Assembly (NCBI RefSeq): GCF_900186955.1
Contig: NZ_LT906438.1
Span: 1 to 64,000 of the forward strand
Length of the DNA: 64,000 nucleotides
Reading direction: 5' to 3'
From: Bacillus pumilus
GTDB taxonomy: Bacteria > Bacillota > Bacilli > Bacillales > Bacillaceae
The number at the start of each line of letters is the position of its first letter. Position 1 is the first letter of the stretch. The notes below the pieces were generated by a model. It saw only the letters and a program-made list of their open reading frames with translations. It made no database searches and was not told the origin of the DNA. A program made the position numbers and the translations under genes. Below are positions 62,798-64,000 of this stretch, one piece after another.

Positions 62798-64000
62798 ATG
62801 AAAAATATACAATCATTTATCAAACAAAGTGATGATTTTCAGTCCATTTTTAATGGGCTAAAGGAAGGGTTAAAAGAACAGCTGCTCGCCGGACTATCAG
62901 GCTCCGTCAGATCTTTATTTACAGCCGCTATATCAGACGAACTTAAGCGGCCAATGTTTATTGTGACTCACAACTTGTATCAAGCGCAGAAGGTAACAGA
63001 TGATCTTGCCAGTGTGATGTCAGATCGCTCGGTCCTTCTTTATCCTGTGAATGAACTCATTGCTTCAGAAATTGCCGTTGCAAGCCCTGAGCTCAGAGCA
63101 CAGCGTCTAGATGTTCTGAACCGGCTGGCGAATGGAGAAAACCCCATTATCGTCACCCCGGCTGCTGCGGTGCGTCGAATGCTTCCGCCAGTTGAGCTCT
63201 GGAAGGAGAGTCAGATCCATTTAAAGCTTGGTGAAGAAATTGATTTGGAGGCGTTTTCAAAACAGCTTGTACAAATCGGTTATGACCGGACGTCAATGGT
63301 TGCTGCGCCCGGAGATTTTAGTGTGCGCGGAGGAATCATTGATATTTATTCGTTAACGGAAGATCACCCAATTCGTATTGAGCTGTTTGATACAGAAGTA
63401 GACTCAATTCGAACATTCCACTCGGATACACAGCGTTCATTAGAAACACTTCAAGAAATTAAAATCGGTCCCGCAAAAGAGCTGATTGTGAGAGGGCCTG
63501 AACGAGTGAGAGCCATTGAACAGCTTGATCAAGGACTTGCGAAGAGCTTAAAGAAATTCAACTCGGACCAGCAAAAAGAATTGTTGCATCAACATATTTC
63601 TGCTGATCGAGAGAAGCTGCTAGAAGGTATCGTGACACAGGAAATGACGAAGTACCTGTCCTATTTCTATGAAAAACCTGCTAGTTTGCTAGATTACACT
63701 TCACAGGATACGATTATTATTTTAGATGAAATTAGCAGGATTCAGGAGATGGAAGAACAGCTTGAGCAGGAAGAAGCCGATTGGACAATTAGCCTGCTTG
63801 AAGAAGGCAATATTCTTCATGATTTATCCCTTTCTTTCCCGTTCCAACAACTGATCAATCAGCAATCGCGGTCGATTCTGTACTACTCCTTGTTCCTGAG
63901 ACATGTCCAGCAGACAAATCCGCAAAATATCGTCAATGTATCTAGTAAGCAAATGCAGAATTTCCACGGTCAGATGAATGTGCTTGCAAGTGAAATTGAA
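62798..64000 (+). CDS. mfd: Transcription-repair coupling factor Mfd, N-terminal part
   Basis: Mfd removes stalled RNA polymerase and recruits UvrA. Only the first 401 codons lie in the window and the frame is open to the last base, so it is cut by the window edge, not broken. The ATG at 62798 follows CAGGGAGGAGG. The visible part contains the UvrB-homology region, with EQLLAGLSGS, THNLYQAQKVTDDL, LYPVNELI..E, SPELRAQRLDVL and RGGIIDIYSL. The polymerase-binding and translocase domains would lie beyond the window. Confidence 0.97.
   Translation, partial: MKNIQSFIKQSDDFQSIFNGLKEGLKEQLLAGLSGSVRSLFTAAISDELKRPMFIVTHNLYQAQKVTDDLASVMSDRSVLLYPVNELIASEIAVASPELRAQRLDVLNRLANGENPIIVTPAAAVRRMLPPVELWKESQIHLKLGEEIDLEAFSKQLVQIGYDRTSMVAAPGDFSVRGGIIDIYSLTEDHPIRIELFDTEVDSIRTFHSDTQRSLETLQEIKIGPAKELIVRGPERVRAIEQLDQGLAKSLKKFNSDQQKELLHQHISADREKLLEGIVTQEMTKYLSYFYEKPASLLDYTSQDTIIILDEISRIQEMEEQLEQEEADWTISLLEEGNILHDLSLSFPFQQLINQQSRSILYYSLFLRHVQQTNPQNIVNVSSKQMQNFHGQMNVLASEIE

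Overview
This window is the origin-proximal core chromosome of a Bacillus, most probably of the B. pumilus group (pumilus/safensis/altitudinis). The gene order dnaA-dnaN-rlbA-recF-remB-gyrB-gyrA-rrn...abrB-metS...veg-sspF-ispE-purR-ridA-spoVG-glmU-prs-ctc-pth-fin-mfd is the one I know from B. subtilis. The proteins are close to the B. subtilis ones but clearly diverged, and the 16S V1-V2 sequence looks like that of the pumilus group. The species call comes from memory, not from a search. Base 1 is the first base of dnaA, so the origin part upstream of dnaA is outside the window.

Layout. 1-9.2 kb: replication initiation and topology genes, with the right half of oriC (DnaA boxes, DnaA-trio array, AT-rich unwinding element) between dnaA and dnaN. 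9.3-14.6 kb: the first rRNA operon (16S, tRNA-Ile, tRNA-Ala, 23S, 5S). 14.5-24.6 kb: yaaC, guaB, dacA, a divergent MocR-type regulator facing pdxST, serS behind a T-box leader, an extra soluble chemotaxis transducer, and tRNA-Ser. 24.7-28.5 kb: deoxynucleoside kinases dck and dgk, spore-lytic sleL, yaaI, and tadA. 28.5-32.4 kb: SRP RNA, then dnaX-ebfC-recR-yaaL-bofA. 32.4-37.7 kb: a second, nearly identical rRNA operon. 37.8-47.0 kb: csfB, xpaC-yaaN, then the yaaO-tmk-darA-yaaR-holB-ricT-yabA-yabB-yazA-rsmI cluster. 47.0-55 kb: abrB (reverse strand), metS, yabD, yabE, rnmV-ksgA, yabG and veg. 55-64 kb: sspF, ispE, purR-ridA, spoVG, glmU-prs, ctc, pth, fin and the first 401 codons of mfd.

How it works together. 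Most genes are housekeeping: replication (dnaA, dnaN, gyrAB, dnaX, holB), recombination and repair (recF, recR, mfd), translation (rRNA, tRNA, serS, metS, ksgA, rnmV, rsmI, tadA, pth, ctc) and precursor supply (guaB, prs, glmU, tmk, pdxST, ispE). Sporulation control genes are interleaved (abrB, bofA, csfB, fin, spoVG, yabG, sspF, sleL). Many have promoters readable in the sequence: sigma-F for csfB and fin, sigma-H for spoVG, sigma-K for yabG, sigma-B for ctc, sigma-D for the chemotaxis gene, and Spo0A boxes at abrB.

I see no prophage, insertion sequence, CRISPR array, defence island or unfamiliar gene cluster, and I do not think the window holds an undescribed multi-gene system. The points most worth checking are regulatory or structural. 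They are the paired direct repeats between the MocR gene and pdxS, an ECF-sigma promoter antisense to yabE, a spoVG gene with no usable start codon at its conserved start, a leftover T-box-like terminator before metS, a palindromic Spo0A-box cluster between abrB and metS, and 16S differences between the two rRNA operons.
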